Positions 40,880 to 50,307 are shown, counted from the stretch's first letter. The stretch: 64,000 bases of DNA from Amycolatopsis viridis (GCF_011758765.1 NZ_JAANOU010000001.1:3844001-3908000); one strand, 5' to 3'. Notes: a model not told the origin generated them from the letters alone. Translations and numbers: made by a program.

Positions 40880-42031
40880 ATGAACGGGTTCGCGGCGGAC
40901 GTCACCGTCCCGGCGGACGTGGCACGCTACTGCCGCGCCACCGGGCCGTTCGAATCGCCGCTGATCTGGCTGGGGTTCGGCGCGGCCGCGGTCGTGCTGC
41001 TGGTGGTGGCGCTGCGGTGGCTGCACCGGCGGCGGATCCGGCGGCGGGCCCGGGTCGCCGCGGCGCTCTGCCTGCTGGTGGCCGCCCTGACCGGGGTCAA
41101 CAGCTACGTCGGGTACGTGCGCGACCGGCACGACTTCGCGATGCTGCTGGAACGCGCGGACGGCCCGGCAGCCGCGCTGGGCCGGCTCGTCGACGACGGC
41201 GGGGACCCGGACGTGGGGCGCGGCGACCGGCGCACGCCCGCGGATGCGGACACCCCGCGCCTGGACTCGTTCGAGCTGGCCGGCCCGGCCGACGGGATCC
41301 CCACCGGGCGGATCTACGTGCTGCTGCCGCCCGGCTACGCCCATTCCACGCGCTCCTACCCGGTGGTCTACCTGCTGCACGGCTACCCGTTCGGGTCCTC
41401 CCAGGACTGGCTGACCGCGGGTGACGCGCCCGGCGCGCTGAACCTGCTCTACCGCCACCACGCGATCCCGCCGATGATCGTGGTGAGCGCCGATCTGACC
41501 GCCGGACAGCCGGAACGCGACTGGGAGGGCCTGGACCTGCCCGGCGGGCCGAAGCTGGAGACGTTCCTGACCGGACCGGTGGTGTCCGCCGTGGACGGCC
41601 GCTACCGGACGGTGCGCGACCGTGCCGCCCGCGCGCTGGGCGGGATGTCCGGCGGCGCGTTCGCCGCGCTGAACATCGGGCTGCACCACACCGGCGAGTT
41701 CAGCGTGCTGCTGCTCACCCTGCCCTACGACGCGCCCGGGGACGTCCGGACGGAGTTCCACGGCGACGCCGCCGCGATCGAGCGCAACACCCCGCGCGAC
41801 TACCTGCGCGGCATGGTGTTCCCCGATCCGGTCGCGGTGTTCGTCGCGGCCGGGTCGCACGACGGCGGGGACGTGGCCCGGGCGCGGGAACTGGCCGGGA
41901 AGCTGACCGCCGACGGGCAGCGCGCGATGGTGCACGTCGAACCGGGTCTCCCGCACACCTGGCGGACCGCGCGCGCCACCCTGCCCTACCTGCTGGTGTT
42001 CGCCGGCAACACCTTCCCGGCGGTGGGGTGA
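40880..42031 (+). CDS. Membrane-anchored esterase-fold protein 2
   Basis: The 383-residue protein has two transmembrane segments (about 30-50 and 60-78) and an external PF00756-type hydrolase domain with nucleophile motif GGMSGGAFAALN and His in PGLPHTW. It is organised like the other two esterase-fold proteins nearby. The ATG follows GATGAT by six bases. It starts 93 bases after the response regulator gene, on the same strand, with tandem repeats between them. Confidence 0.87.
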   Translation: MNGFAADVTVPADVARYCRATGPFESPLIWLGFGAAAVVLLVVALRWLHRRRIRRRARVAAALCLLVAALTGVNSYVGYVRDRHDFAMLLERADGPAAALGRLVDDGGDPDVGRGDRRTPADADTPRLDSFELAGPADGIPTGRIYVLLPPGYAHSTRSYPVVYLLHGYPFGSSQDWLTAGDAPGALNLLYRHHAIPPMIVVSADLTAGQPERDWEGLDLPGGPKLETFLTGPVVSAVDGRYRTVRDRAARALGGMSGGAFAALNIGLHHTGEFSVLLLTLPYDAPGDVRTEFHGDAAAIERNTPRDYLRGMVFPDPVAVFVAAGSHDGGDVARARELAGKLTADGQRAMVHVEPGLPHTWRTARATLPYLLVFAGNTFPAVG

Positions 42032-42042
42032 GCCGGGGTGAG

Positions 42043-43110
42043 TCAGCCGGCCAGGCGGGCCGCGAGCCAGGGCAGCGCGTCGGCGAACGCCTGCCGCCAC
42101 AGGAAGAAGTCGTGCCCGCCGCCGGGCACCACGACCAGGCGGGTGGTGATGCCCGCGGCGGCGGCCCTCGGTTCGAGCTGCTGCGCGGCGGCGAGCGGCT
42201 CGCCGTCGGCGTCGCCGACCTCGAACCACCCGCCGAGCCCGGGATAGCGGTGGTGGGTCAGCAGCCAGGCCGGCTCGTGCGCGTCGAACTCGGCGGCCGA
42301 ACCGGAGAACAGCGCCGGGATGGTGTCGCCGACCTCGTTGCCGTCACCCGTGCGCGGCCCGGCCAGCCCGCTGAAGTCGGCGAAGGTGCCGAAGATCCGG
42401 GGATGGCGCAGCGCGAGCGTGAGCGCGCAGGAACCGCCCTCGGACAATCCGGCCACCGCCCAGTGCCGCCCGGCCGGGCGGGTGAAGAACCGGCTGGTGA
42501 CGAACGAGGTCACGTCCTGCGTCAGGTAGGTCTCGGCCTGCCCGGCCGGGCCGTCGACGCATTCGCTGTCGGCGTCGAAGGCCCCGTTGATGTCGGGCAT
42601 CACCACGATCGGGGCGGTGCCGCCGTGAGCGGCGGCCCAGGCATCCAGGGTGGCGGTGGCGCCACCGCCGTCGGTCCAGTCGCCGGGTGCGCCCGGAGTG
42701 CCGTGCAGGAGCACCACGACCGGCAGGTTCGGCCGGGGCCGGGCGAACCACGCGGGCGGGAGGTAGACCTGGGCCGGCCGGGCCGCGAAGTGCGCGGCGC
42801 GCGCGGGGATGGTGAGGGTGACGAGCTGCCCGGACCCGGGCACGCCGGCGCGATCGAGCTGCTGGAGGGACGCGGCGTCGCGGCCGGGCAGCCCGATCGC
42901 CTGCCCGACGGTGAGGTAGTAGCCGTAGGACGCGTTGACCGCGGCGAGCACGTTCGCCGCGGCCAGCACCACCGCCACGGCGGTGAGCGCGACCCGCGCC
43001 CACCGCCGTCGCAGCCGCCAGACGAGCACCCCGGCGGCGACCAGCGCGGCCAGCAGCACGACCCGCACCGGCCACCAGCCGGTCAGCGACATCTCGGCAA
43101 GGGTGGTCAC
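42043..43110 (-). CDS. Membrane-anchored esterase-fold protein 3
   Basis: The 355-residue protein has two transmembrane segments (about 14-32 and 38-60) and an external PF00756-type hydrolase domain with nucleophile motif AGLSEGGSCAL and His in PGGGHDFF. It converges on esterase 2 with an 11-base gap. The GTG start is eight bases after TACATT, and a CTCAG direct repeat lies 57 bases upstream. The substrate is unknown; an envelope ester is likely from context. Confidence 0.87.
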   Translation of the reverse strand: MTTLAEMSLTGWWPVRVVLLAALVAAGVLVWRLRRRWARVALTAVAVVLAAANVLAAVNASYGYYLTVGQAIGLPGRDAASLQQLDRAGVPGSGQLVTLTIPARAAHFAARPAQVYLPPAWFARPRPNLPVVVLLHGTPGAPGDWTDGGGATATLDAWAAAHGGTAPIVVMPDINGAFDADSECVDGPAGQAETYLTQDVTSFVTSRFFTRPAGRHWAVAGLSEGGSCALTLALRHPRIFGTFADFSGLAGPRTGDGNEVGDTIPALFSGSAAEFDAHEPAWLLTHHRYPGLGGWFEVGDADGEPLAAAQQLEPRAAAAGITTRLVVVPGGGHDFFLWRQAFADALPWLAARLAG

Positions 43111-43166
43111 ACGGCGTCAATGTAGTGGGCGCGGGCGCGACCGGCCCGGTGGCGGGCGTTTTCCCG

Positions 43167-43182
43167 CTCAGCGTCCTCTCAG
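43167..43182. promoter_or_regulatory. MprA-box-like direct repeat, copy 2
   Basis: CTCAG-CGTCCT-CTCAG differs from copy 1 (36556-36571) at two of 16 positions. It lies 57 bases before the esterase 3 start and overlaps the stop codon of the lactate permease gene (43179-43181). Distance and orientation relative to the start match copy 1. Confidence 0.65.
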
Positions 43183-44948
43183 GGCACCATCCACCCGAGC
43201 ACCGGGGTCGACTGGAGGTACACCAGCACGCACATCACCGCGACGAACACCAGGCTCCACACCAGCACCCGCCGGAACAGGTCGCCCTCCCGGCCGGCCA
43301 TCCCGACCGCCGCCGCGGCGATCGCGAGGTTCTGCGGGCTGATCATCTTGCCGAGCACGCCACCGGAGGAGTTGGCCGCGGCCAGCAGCGTGGCCGACAG
43401 CCCCGCCTTCTGCGCGGCCACCACCTGCAGCGCGCCGAACAGCGAGTTCGACGAGGTGTCCGAACCGGTCACGGCCACGCCCAGCCAGCCGAGGATCGGC
43501 GAGATCAGCGCGAAGATCCCGCCCGCGCCGGCCATCCAGGTGCCCAGCGTCGCGGTCTGGCCGCTGGCGTTCATGACGTAGGCCAGGGCGAGCACGGCCA
43601 TCACCGTGACGATCGCGGTGGCGAGCTGCCGGTAGGTGGCGAGGTACGCGCGCAGGGCGCGGGCCGGCCGGATACCGATGACCGGGATGGTCAGCAGGCC
43701 GGCGATGATCAGCAGGGTGCCCGCCGCGTCCAGCCAGTCGAACTTGAACTGCGACAGGGTGGACGCCTTGCCGCTGGACGACTGGATGTGCAGCCCGGGC
43801 CAGTTGAACGTCTTCGTGACGCTGGTGAGGGCGTCCTTGATCACCGGCACCTGCGCCAGCGCGAACACCGCGATGATGATCAGGTACGGCGCGTAGGCGC
43901 GGAACACCTCGACCCCGCGGTCGCGTTCCGCGCCGCGGCCGGATTCCGCGGCCATCCCGCCGTTCCCGCCGGTTCCGCCGGTTTCGCCGGTTCCGCCGTT
44001 CCCGCCGCCGGCGGGTGGCCGCGGCGGCCGGGCCATCGTGGCGGTGGACCCGCCACCGGTGCGCTCGGTACCGCCGGCCGCGGCGGCTGCCGCGCCCGCG
44101 GTCGTGCGCACGCCGACGCCCTCCACATAGGACTCGGCCGGGCGCCACACGCGCAGGAACACCACGACCGCGCCGGCGGACAGCAGCGACGCGACGATGT
44201 CGGTCAGCGGTGCGCCGACGTAGTTGGAGACCGCGAACTGGGCCAGCGCGAACACGATGCCGCACACCATCGCGGCCGGCCAGGTCTGCCGCATCCCGCG
44301 CTTGCCGTCGATGATGAACACCAGCGCGAGCGGCACGAACACGCCGAGCACCGGCGTCTGCCGGCCGACCATCGACGACAGCGCGTGCAGCGGCAGCCCG
44401 CTGACGGTCGCGAGCGTGGTGATCGGCACGGCCAGCGCGCCGAACGCCACCGGTGCGGTGTTGGCGACCAGGGCGACCGTGGCGGCCTTGAGCGGCCGGA
44501 AACCCAGCGCGATCAGCATGACGCTGGTGATCGCGACCGGCGTGCCGAACCCGGCCAGCGCCTCCAGCAACGCGCCGAAGGAGAACGCGATGATCACACC
44601 CTGGATCCGCTGGTCGTCGCTGACCCGCGCGAACGAGCGCCGCAGCACGTCGAAGTGCCCGGTCGCGACGGTCATGTTGTAGATCCAGATCGCGTTGATC
44701 ACGATCCACAGGATCGGGAAGAACCCGAACGCCGCGCCCTCGGACGCGGACAGGAACGCGGGCCCGGCCGGCATCGGGTACACCACGATGGCGACGACCA
44801 GGGAGACCGCGAGCGAGATCAGCGCGGCCAGCCACGCGGTCATGCGCAGGATGCCGAGCAGGACGAACAGTGTGAGCAGCGGAATCGCCGCGACGAGCGA
44901 GGACCACGCGAGCGACCCGGCGACCGGGTCGAGAACCTGCCGGTACAT
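43179..44948 (-). CDS. L-lactate permease family transporter (LctP/GlcA type)
   Basis: The 589-residue protein has about 12-14 transmembrane helices and lactate permease motifs (GFFPILWIVINAIWIYN, AGFGTPVAI, NSSGGVLGKMISPQN). A Gly/Thr-rich loop (about 245-320) lies in the middle. The family imports L-lactate, D-lactate and glycolate with protons. Its gene follows glcF by eight bases, so glycolate or lactate is both imported and oxidised by the same operon. Confidence 0.92.
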   Translation of the reverse strand: MYRQVLDPVAGSLAWSSLVAAIPLLTLFVLLGILRMTAWLAALISLAVSLVVAIVVYPMPAGPAFLSASEGAAFGFFPILWIVINAIWIYNMTVATGHFDVLRRSFARVSDDQRIQGVIIAFSFGALLEALAGFGTPVAITSVMLIALGFRPLKAATVALVANTAPVAFGALAVPITTLATVSGLPLHALSSMVGRQTPVLGVFVPLALVFIIDGKRGMRQTWPAAMVCGIVFALAQFAVSNYVGAPLTDIVASLLSAGAVVVFLRVWRPAESYVEGVGVRTTAGAAAAAAGGTERTGGGSTATMARPPRPPAGGGNGGTGETGGTGGNGGMAAESGRGAERDRGVEVFRAYAPYLIIIAVFALAQVPVIKDALTSVTKTFNWPGLHIQSSSGKASTLSQFKFDWLDAAGTLLIIAGLLTIPVIGIRPARALRAYLATYRQLATAIVTVMAVLALAYVMNASGQTATLGTWMAGAGGIFALISPILGWLGVAVTGSDTSSNSLFGALQVVAAQKAGLSATLLAAANSSGGVLGKMISPQNLAIAAAAVGMAGREGDLFRRVLVWSLVFVAVMCVLVYLQSTPVLGWMVP

Positions 44949-44956
44949 CGATCACC

Positions 44957-46282
44957 TCACGGAAGCGGAGCGTCCGGGCGCGATCGCGCCCACCCGACCT
45001 CCTCGGCCGGGAGTCCCCGGATCGAGGCGTCGAGCACCTCGATCGTGTGGGCGAGCCGCATCGGCTCGCCGAGTGCGTCGAGCGCGGCAGCCACCTGCAT
45101 CAGGCACCCCGGGTTGGCGGTGACCAGCAGCGGCGCGCCCGTGGTGAGCACGTTGCGCGCCTTGCGCTCGCCGAGTTCACCCCCGGCGCGGGGGTTGAGG
45201 ATGTTGTAGATCCCGGCCGAGCCGCAGCAGATCTCGGCTTCCGGGATTTCACGCAGGATCAGGTCCGGGATCTCGCGCAGCAGCCGGCGCGGTTGCGCGC
45301 GGATCCCCTGCGCGTGCGCGAGGTGGCAGGCGTCGTGGTAGGCGACGGTGACCGGGAGCGGGTGCCGGGGCGCCACCGTGCCCTGCTCGGCGAGCAGTTC
45401 GGACACGTCCCGCACGCGGCCGGCGAACTCGCGTGCCCGGTCCGCGTAAGCCGGGTCGTCGGCGAGCAGGTCGCCGTACTCCTTCATCGCCGAGCCGCAC
45501 CCGGCCGCGTTCACCGCGATCCAGTCCGCACCGGCCTCGTCGAAGGCGTCGATCAGCTTGCGCGCGAACGACTGCGCCTCGTCCTCGCGTCCGTTGTGGA
45601 CACTGAGCGCACCGCAGCAGCCCTGGACGCGCGGGGCCACGACGTCGAAGCCCTCCGCCGCGAGCACGCGGGCGGTGGCCGCGTTCACGCCGGGGAAGAA
45701 CTCGCGCTGCACGCACCCGAGCAGCATGCCGATGGTGCCCCGCCGGGTACCGCGCGCCGGCATCCGTTCCGGCACGCTCTCGAACGGCCCCAGCGGCGGG
45801 GCGAGCGACTCCAGCGCGGCCAGCCGGGGGAACGCGCGGCCCAGCACGCGGCGCACCACGCCACCCACGCCACTGGCCTGGTAGGCCCGCAGCGGTCCGC
45901 GCAGGGCGTGCAGCCGCCGCGGGTACGGGAAGACGCTGAAGATCGCGTTGCGCAGCAGGCGTTCCCGCGGCGGACGCGGGTGGCGCCGCTCGACCTGGGC
46001 GCGGGTCGCCTCGATCAGCTTGTCGTACTGCACGCCCGAGGGGCAGGCGGTCACGCAGGCCATGCACCCGAGGCAGGCGTCGAAGTGCTGCACCATCTCC
46101 GGCGTCATCGGCTCGCCCTCGACACCCAGGCCCATCAGGTAGATCCGGCCGCGCGGCGAGTCCATCTCCTCGCCCCACAGCTGGTAGGTGGGGCAGGTGG
46201 GCAGGCAGAACCCGCAGTGCACGCAGTCGTCGAGGAGGTCGGCCGAGGGCGGGTGGTGCTCGTCGAACGCGGGGCCGGTCAT
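44957..46282 (-). CDS. glcF: Glycolate oxidase iron-sulfur subunit
   Basis: The 441-residue protein has two 4Fe-4S ferredoxin motifs (CVHCGFCLPTCP near 18 and CLGCMACVTACP near 70) and two CCG domains (VQGCCGALS, EICCGSAG), the GlcF/LldE-type layout that passes electrons to quinone. It is third in the operon after glcD and glcE, with a one-base gap to glcE. Confidence 0.93.
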   Translation of the reverse strand: MTGPAFDEHHPPSADLLDDCVHCGFCLPTCPTYQLWGEEMDSPRGRIYLMGLGVEGEPMTPEMVQHFDACLGCMACVTACPSGVQYDKLIEATRAQVERRHPRPPRERLLRNAIFSVFPYPRRLHALRGPLRAYQASGVGGVVRRVLGRAFPRLAALESLAPPLGPFESVPERMPARGTRRGTIGMLLGCVQREFFPGVNAATARVLAAEGFDVVAPRVQGCCGALSVHNGREDEAQSFARKLIDAFDEAGADWIAVNAAGCGSAMKEYGDLLADDPAYADRAREFAGRVRDVSELLAEQGTVAPRHPLPVTVAYHDACHLAHAQGIRAQPRRLLREIPDLILREIPEAEICCGSAGIYNILNPRAGGELGERKARNVLTTGAPLLVTANPGCLMQVAAALDALGEPMRLAHTIEVLDASIRGLPAEEVGWARSRPDAPLP

Positions 46283-46283
46283 C

Positions 46284-47546
46284 TCAGATCCCTCCTGCGA
46301 AACGCCCCGGTGCCATCCGGTGGTCCGGGTCGAACTGGTCCTTGACGCGGCGCATCAGGCTGAGCCCGCGGACCGGTCCCCACACGTCGAGCCCGGCCTT
46401 GACCGCCGGGGGCGCGTCGAGCACGACGACGTCCCCGCCCCAGGCCGGCGACGCCTCCCGCAGCCGCGTGACGAACGCGGGCACCGCGCCGGGATCGGCG
46501 GGCAGCCCGGCGTGCAGCACGCCGACCCCGGGCGAGCCGCGCACCGCCGCCGTGAGACCGCACCGGCGGCCCGCGTCGTCGAGGGCGTCGAGCAGCCGGG
46601 GCAGCGCGGCGATCTCGTGGGTGAGCCGCAGGGCCACGCCGCCCCGCTCCCACGGGGCGTGGCCCCACCAGCCCGGCGGGACGTCGGTGACTTCAGCATC
46701 ACCGGCGTCACCGAGCAGGCCGAGCAGCGTGCGCACCCGGTCGTCGACGCCCTGCGGGATTCCTTCGACGAGCACCGCCAGTGCCGCGGAGCCGTCGCCC
46801 GCGCGGTCGAGTTCCAGCGCGTTCGCCATGACCGACGAATGCACCACGCGCTGGACCTTGTCGTGCGCGTCGGCCGCCGAGGTGACCGGCGCGACGACCC
46901 AGCGGGCGGCCGGCGGCAGCGGGTGCAGGCGGAACACGGCCTCGGTGACCAACCCGAGCGTCCCCCACGCGCCGGTGAGCACCTTGCCCAGGTCGTAGCC
47001 GGCGACGTTCTTGACGACCTTGCCACCGGCCTTGGCGACCGTCCCGTCGGCGCGCACCATCGTGACGCCGATGAGCAGGTCGCGCACCGCGCCGTGGGAC
47101 AGCCGCAGCGGACCGGTCGCCGCGGTCGCGACGACCCCGCCGACGGTGCCCGGCCCGGCACCGGGCGGCCGCACCGGCGAGATGGCCAGCCGCTGCCGGG
47201 CCGCGGCGAGGTGCTCCTGCAGGGCGTCCAGCCGCACCCCGGCCTGCACGTGCACCACGAGGTCGCCGGCGCGGTGCTCGATCACCCGGTCCATCCGGCC
47301 GGTGTCCAGGACGACGTCCACGCGCTCCGGCGGGTGCCCCCAGCTCAGTTTCGTGCCGGTGCCGCGCGGCACGACGGCGAGGCCGCGGGCGGCGGCGACC
47401 CGCAGGACGGCGGCCGCTTCGTCCGTTGTGGACGGTTCGGCGACCACGCGGGCGGGCACGCCGTCGACGCGGTCGTCCTCCCCGGCCGGCCGGGCGGCGG
47501 CCGTGGCGGACAGTTCGCCGAGCACCTCCTCGCCGGCCGCGCGCAT
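46284..47546 (-). CDS. glcE: Glycolate oxidase FAD-binding subunit
   Basis: The 420-residue protein has an FAD-binding type 4 domain (VPRGTGTKLSWGH near 65; GTVGGVVATAATGPLR near 130) and a shorter C-terminal part than GlcD, as usual for GlcE. The ATG at 47546 overlaps the TGA of glcD by one base. It forms the glycolate (or D-lactate) dehydrogenase complex with GlcD and GlcF. Confidence 0.92.
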   Translation of the reverse strand: MRAAGEEVLGELSATAAARPAGEDDRVDGVPARVVAEPSTTDEAAAVLRVAAARGLAVVPRGTGTKLSWGHPPERVDVVLDTGRMDRVIEHRAGDLVVHVQAGVRLDALQEHLAAARQRLAISPVRPPGAGPGTVGGVVATAATGPLRLSHGAVRDLLIGVTMVRADGTVAKAGGKVVKNVAGYDLGKVLTGAWGTLGLVTEAVFRLHPLPPAARWVVAPVTSAADAHDKVQRVVHSSVMANALELDRAGDGSAALAVLVEGIPQGVDDRVRTLLGLLGDAGDAEVTDVPPGWWGHAPWERGGVALRLTHEIAALPRLLDALDDAGRRCGLTAAVRGSPGVGVLHAGLPADPGAVPAFVTRLREASPAWGGDVVVLDAPPAVKAGLDVWGPVRGLSLMRRVKDQFDPDHRMAPGRFAGGI

Positions 47547-49021
47547 CAGAACACCTCGGCGATTCCGGCGTCCTGCAACGGATGCGCACCCTTGTGCCGT
47601 CCGGGCACCTCCCCGCACAACCGCGGGGTCGGGAAGACCTTGCCGGGGTTGGCCAGTCCGCCCGGGTCGAACGCGCACCGCAGCAGCTGCATGGTGTCCA
47701 GATCGGCGTCGCTGAACATGCGCGGCATGTACTTCGCCTTGTCCGAGCCCACGCCGTGCTCACCGGTGATCGAGCCGCCGTGCTGGATGCACAGGTCGAG
47801 GATCGCGCCGGAGACCTCCTCGGCGCGCTCGGCCTCGCCGGGCACCGCGTCGTCGAAGAGCACCAGCGGGTGCAGGTTGCCGTCCCCGGCGTGGAAGACG
47901 TTGGCCACCCGGATGCCGGTTTCCCGGGACAGCTCGGCGATGCGGTGCAGCACCTCGGCCAGCACGGTCCGCGGGATGACGCCGTCCTGCACGATGTAGT
48001 CCGGGCTGATCCGGCCGACCGCGGCGAACGCGGACTTGCGCCCCCGCCAGAAGCTCGCGCGCTCCGCGTCGTCGGCGGCGATGCGGATCTCGAACGCCCC
48101 GTGCGCGCGGCAGTGCCGCTCGACCTCGGCGAACTGCGCCTCCACCTCGGCCGCGGGCCCGTCCAGCTCCACGATCAGCACCGCGCCCGCCCCGTCGGGA
48201 TAACCGCAGCGGACCGCCGCCTCGGCGGCCTCGATCGCCAGGGCGTCCATCATCTCCATCGCCGCGGGCACCACGCCGGCACCGATGATCGCCGAGGTCG
48301 CGGCCCCGGCGTCGTCGACACCTGCGAATCCGGCCAGCAGGGTGCGCACGGCCTCGGGCTCGCGGACCAGCCGCACGGTGACCTCGGTGACCACGCCGAG
48401 CGTGCCCTCCGAGCCGACGATCGCGCCGAGCAGGTCGTACCCGGTCGCGTCCGGTGCCTTCCCGCCGAGGCGCACGACCTCGCCGTCCGGGGCGACGAAC
48501 TGCACGCCGGTGACGTGGTTGGTGGTGAACCCGTATTTGAGGCAGTGCGCGCCGCCGGAGTTCTCGGCGACGTTGCCGCCGATGGAACAGATCAGCTGGC
48601 TCGAGGGATCGGGCGCGTAGTAGTAGCCGTCGGCGCCGGCCGCCTTGGTGATGTCGAGGTTGATCACGCCGGGCTCGACGACGGCGCGCTGATTCGCCGC
48701 GTCGATCTCGATGATGCGGCGCAGCCGGGAGGTGACGATCAGGACGCCGTCGGCGCGCGGCAGGGCGCCACCGGAGAGCCCGGTGCCGGAACCACGCGCG
48801 ACGAAGGGCACGCCGGCTTCCGCGCAGGCCCGCACGGCCGCCACCACCCCGGTGACGTCGGCGGGCAGCACCACCAGGGCCGGGGTGACCCGGTACTGGG
48901 CGAGCCCGTCGCATTCGTAGGTGCGCAGCCGCTGGTGGTCGTCGATCACGGCGTCCGGACCGAGGGCCGCGCGCAGCCGCTCTGCCAGCCCCGTCAGGGC
49001 CGGTGCCTCGTCGATGGTCAT
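47546..49021 (-). CDS. glcD: Glycolate oxidase / D-lactate dehydrogenase FAD subunit
   Basis: The 491-residue protein has an FAD-binding type 4 domain (VARGSGTGLSGGALP near 85; SIGGNVAENSGGAHCLKYG near 145) and the FAD-linked oxidase C-terminal domain with HAGDGNLHP and GEHGVGSDK. GlcD proteins oxidise glycolate or D-lactate; sequence alone does not choose. It is the first gene of glcD-glcE-glcF-lctP. A palindrome in the 136-base gap upstream is the likely operator. Confidence 0.93.
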   Translation of the reverse strand: MTIDEAPALTGLAERLRAALGPDAVIDDHQRLRTYECDGLAQYRVTPALVVLPADVTGVVAAVRACAEAGVPFVARGSGTGLSGGALPRADGVLIVTSRLRRIIEIDAANQRAVVEPGVINLDITKAAGADGYYYAPDPSSQLICSIGGNVAENSGGAHCLKYGFTTNHVTGVQFVAPDGEVVRLGGKAPDATGYDLLGAIVGSEGTLGVVTEVTVRLVREPEAVRTLLAGFAGVDDAGAATSAIIGAGVVPAAMEMMDALAIEAAEAAVRCGYPDGAGAVLIVELDGPAAEVEAQFAEVERHCRAHGAFEIRIAADDAERASFWRGRKSAFAAVGRISPDYIVQDGVIPRTVLAEVLHRIAELSRETGIRVANVFHAGDGNLHPLVLFDDAVPGEAERAEEVSGAILDLCIQHGGSITGEHGVGSDKAKYMPRMFSDADLDTMQLLRCAFDPGGLANPGKVFPTPRLCGEVPGRHKGAHPLQDAGIAEVF

Positions 49022-49132
49022 GGCGCCCCTCCGTGCCTGCCTGCTACGGGTTCCGGACGGCCGGTCGACTCGTGTGGACGTCGCTGTCCTTGGGAAAACC
49101 GTAGAATCCGGCTCACGTGCCGTCAAACCCCG

Positions 49133-49148
49133 TGTAACAGCTGCTACA
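49133..49148. promoter_or_regulatory. Palindromic operator between glcD and the ChrB-like gene
   Basis: TGTAACAGCTGCTACA is a near-perfect inverted repeat (14 of 16 positions symmetric) in the divergent gap. It overlaps the TACATT hexamer of the ChrB-like gene. FadR-type GntR regulators such as LldR and GlcC control lactate/glycolate operons from palindromes of similar size, but no such gene lies nearby. Confidence 0.6.
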
Positions 49149-49157
49149 TTCGTGCGT

Positions 49158-49706
49158 GTGACAGATGCGAAACCGGTTCGCTGGCTGGTGCTGCTGGTGC
49201 GCGTGCCGGCGTCGCCGTCGCGGCACCGGGTGGCGGTCTGGCGGGAGCTGCGGCGGGTCGGCGCGCTGTCGCTGGGCCAGGCCACCTGGGCGGTGCCCGA
49301 CGTGCCGGGGTTCGCCGCCGGGGTGTCGCGCGTCCTGGAGCTCGCGCGGCGCGGCGGCGGTGAGGTGGTCGTGCTGGAGGCCGCGGGCCGCGCCGAGGCG
49401 GACGGGGCGCGGTTGGCGGCGCTGTTCACCGCCGACCGCGAGGAGGAGTGGGCGGAGTTCCTGGCCGACTGCGGCAAGTTCGAGGCCGAGATCGACAAGG
49501 AGATCAGCCGGCGCAAGTTCACGATGGCCGAGCTCGAGGAGGAGGAGCAGAGCCTGGAGCGGTTGCGGCGGTGGCACCGCGACCTCACGGCCCGTGACGT
49601 GTTCGGGGCGCCCCGGGCGGCCGAGGCCGGTAGGCGGCTGGAGCGCTGCGCGGCCCGGATGGCGGACTACACGAACCGGGTCTTCGAGGCCCTGCACCAG
49701 ATGTGA
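49158..49706 (+). CDS. ChrB N-terminal domain protein
   Basis: The 182-residue protein resembles the N-terminal domain of chromate-resistance regulator ChrB (WLVLLVRVPASPSRHRVAVW, then QATWAVPDVP and a long charged helical tail). The ChrB C-terminal domain and a ChrA chromate pump are missing, so chromate resistance is not implied. GTG at 49158 lies seven bases after TACATT. It is divergent from glcD and is followed by a PAP2 gene after seven bases. Confidence 0.8.
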   Translation: MTDAKPVRWLVLLVRVPASPSRHRVAVWRELRRVGALSLGQATWAVPDVPGFAAGVSRVLELARRGGGEVVVLEAAGRAEADGARLAALFTADREEEWAEFLADCGKFEAEIDKEISRRKFTMAELEEEEQSLERLRRWHRDLTARDVFGAPRAAEAGRRLERCAARMADYTNRVFEALHQM

Positions 49707-49713
49707 GGCGATC

Positions 49714-50307
49714 GTGAACACCCAGCTCTTCCTGCGGATCAACGACTTCGCCCGCGCGACACCGTGGTTGCACGGCGTCGTCAGCGCCTACGCCGCCTAC
49801 GGGGTCGCGCTGTTCGCGGTGCTGATGCTGGCCGGCTGGTGGATCGCCCGGCGGCAGGCGTCGGTGGCGAAGATGGCCGCGGCGATCTGGACCCCGCTGG
49901 CGATGCTCGTCGCGCTCGGCGTGAACCAGCCGGTGGCCGACCTGGTGGGCGAGCCCCGGCCGTACGCGAGGCTGCCGGGCATCCTGGTGCTGGCGCAGCG
50001 CAGCACGGATCCGGCGTTGCCGAGCGACCACGCGGTCATGGCGGGCGCGGTGACCGCCGGGCTGTTCCTGGTCCACCGCGGTCTGGGCGCGATCGCCGCG
50101 GTGGCGGCGGCGGTGATGGTGTTCGCACGGGTGTACATCGGGGCGCACTACCCCGGTGACGTGCTCGCCGGACTGGTGCTGGGCGCCGTGGTGACCCTGC
50201 TGGGTTTCCTCGCGGTGCGGCGGCTGCTGGAGTGGCTGCTGCACCTCGCCGAACGCTCACCGCTGCGCCCCTTGCTGACGACTGCCCGCCCGGCAGCGCC
50301 GCGATGA
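49714..50307 (+). CDS. PAP2-family membrane phosphatase
   Basis: The 197-residue protein has about five to six transmembrane helices and the PAP2 signature in three parts: RPYARLPG (motif 1, shortened), PSDHAVMAG (motif 2, His acid) and RVYIGAHYPGDVLAG (motif 3, His nucleophile). Such enzymes hydrolyse undecaprenyl pyrophosphate or phosphatidic acid. The GTG at 49714 lies seven bases after the ChrB-like gene; tight spacing suggests one transcript. Confidence 0.9.
   Translation: MNTQLFLRINDFARATPWLHGVVSAYAAYGVALFAVLMLAGWWIARRQASVAKMAAAIWTPLAMLVALGVNQPVADLVGEPRPYARLPGILVLAQRSTDPALPSDHAVMAGAVTAGLFLVHRGLGAIAAVAAAVMVFARVYIGAHYPGDVLAGLVLGAVVTLLGFLAVRRLLEWLLHLAERSPLRPLLTTARPAAPR

Noticed and set aside
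49158-49706. Chromate resistance operon
   Set aside because: Only a ChrB N-terminal domain is present; the ChrB C-terminal domain and ChrA are missing.
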